Assembly (NCBI GenBank): GCA_016871355.1
Contig: VFZC01000014.1
Location: 1 to 61,528 of the forward strand
Length of the DNA stretch: 61,528 nucleotides
Source: Actinomycetota bacterium
GTDB lineage: Bacteria > Actinomycetota > Acidimicrobiia > Acidimicrobiales > Ilumatobacteraceae
Direction: 5' to 3'
The notes beneath the pieces are model-generated. The model made no database searches and was not told the origin of the DNA. It worked only from the letters and a program-made list of their open reading frames with translations. Shown here piece by piece: positions 61,426-61,528 of this stretch. How positions within the stretch are numbered: the first letter of the stretch is position 1; each line of letters starts with the position of its first letter. Both the position numbers and the translations under genes were made by a program.

Positions 61426-61527
61426 TCAGCCGCGGCGGGCGATGGCGTCGACGGCGGCCAGCAGACGATCGACGTCGGAGTGTTCGATGTAGCGAACGAT
61501 GCCGGCCCGAACCACGCCACCCGATTC
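61426..61527 (-). CDS. Class V aminotransferase C-terminus (cysteine desulfurase/selenocysteine lyase family), 3' partial view
   Basis: Only the last 33 codons are in the window. ESGGVVRAGIVRYIEHSDV followed by DRLLAAVDAIARRG resembles the C-terminal end of class V PLP aminotransferases, where VRAGxxxYxxxxxVDRLLxAL is typical of cysteine desulfurases and related lyases. The stop is TGA 61426-61428. The PLP lysine and remainder lie outside the window, so enzyme identity is not established. Confidence 0.5.
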   Translation of the reverse strand, partial: ESGGVVRAGIVRYIEHSDVDRLLAAVDAIARRG

Positions 61528-61528
61528 G

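Overview
The window is high-GC DNA (about 62-65% in sampled stretches) densely packed with genes on both strands. Many start codons are GTG or TTG. The gene set points to an actinomycete: a WhiB regulator, an F420-type (Ddn-like) reductase, DUF222-HNH and DUF4439 proteins, a steroid-type P450, a class A RNase P RNA, and many start codons preceded directly by a -10 box (leaderless transcripts). I infer an aerobic, free-living member of Acidimicrobiia (Ilumatobacter-like). The lineage is an inference; no rRNA is present.

Layout. 1-6 kb: 5'-truncated B12-dependent ribonucleotide reductase, enoyl-CoA hydratase, ArfB-type ribosome rescue factor, F420-type reductase, acyl-CoA dehydrogenase. 6-12.3 kb: a lower-GC zinc-acquisition island. 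A perfect 15-bp Zur-like palindrome sits between a CobW GTPase/WD40/ferredoxin/small-protein operon and a Zn ABC importer. A ~28-bp repeat lies at both edges, and a third related copy lies beyond a truncated PepSY gene. 12.4-21.3 kb: lipoprotein, alanine dehydrogenase, HNH protein, two cell-envelope or nuclease genes, thymidine kinase, P450. 21.3-31.1 kb: rnpB, two ferritin-like proteins, a four-gene glycerol-phosphate operon (glpD, AGPS-like oxidase, membrane protein, glycerol kinase), then a peroxide-type module (Fur, rubrerythrin, CCG Fe-S protein, DUF3501) and whiB. 31.1-40 kb: trpD, thrB, a DEDDh-GIY-YIG nuclease with a LexA-type box, metallo-hydrolase, SURF1, and a split B12-dependent acyl-CoA mutase. 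40-46.5 kb: lipoprotein, PfkB kinase, an internally deleted DMT transporter, a thioredoxin-fold lipoprotein with an in-frame TGA, a Rieske oxygenase and a LysM-NlpC/P60 hydrolase. 46.5-61.5 kb: two D-aminoacylase-like amidohydrolases, SnoaL-like protein, DDAH-like hydrolase, two Fe(II)/2OG-type oxygenases, tRNA-Gly, DedA, a heterodimeric ABC exporter, glutathione peroxidase, tRNA-Pro, a hybrid histidine kinase with an EAL response regulator, and the tail of a class V aminotransferase.

The most notable feature is at 43060-43593. An MPT53/TlpA-like lipoprotein carries an in-frame TGA exactly where the first cysteine of the CxxC active site should be. A compact hairpin with a GGUC loop follows 18 nt later. 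This is the signature of a bacterial selenoprotein (Sec-Gly-Ser-Cys). Standard gene calling would split it into a 79-residue lipoprotein and an orphan fragment.

Other signals worth following are the zinc island and its boundary repeats, two cell-wall genes with the same sigma-28-like leaderless promoter, the SOS box, and at least sixteen -10 boxes placed 6-7 nt before start codons.
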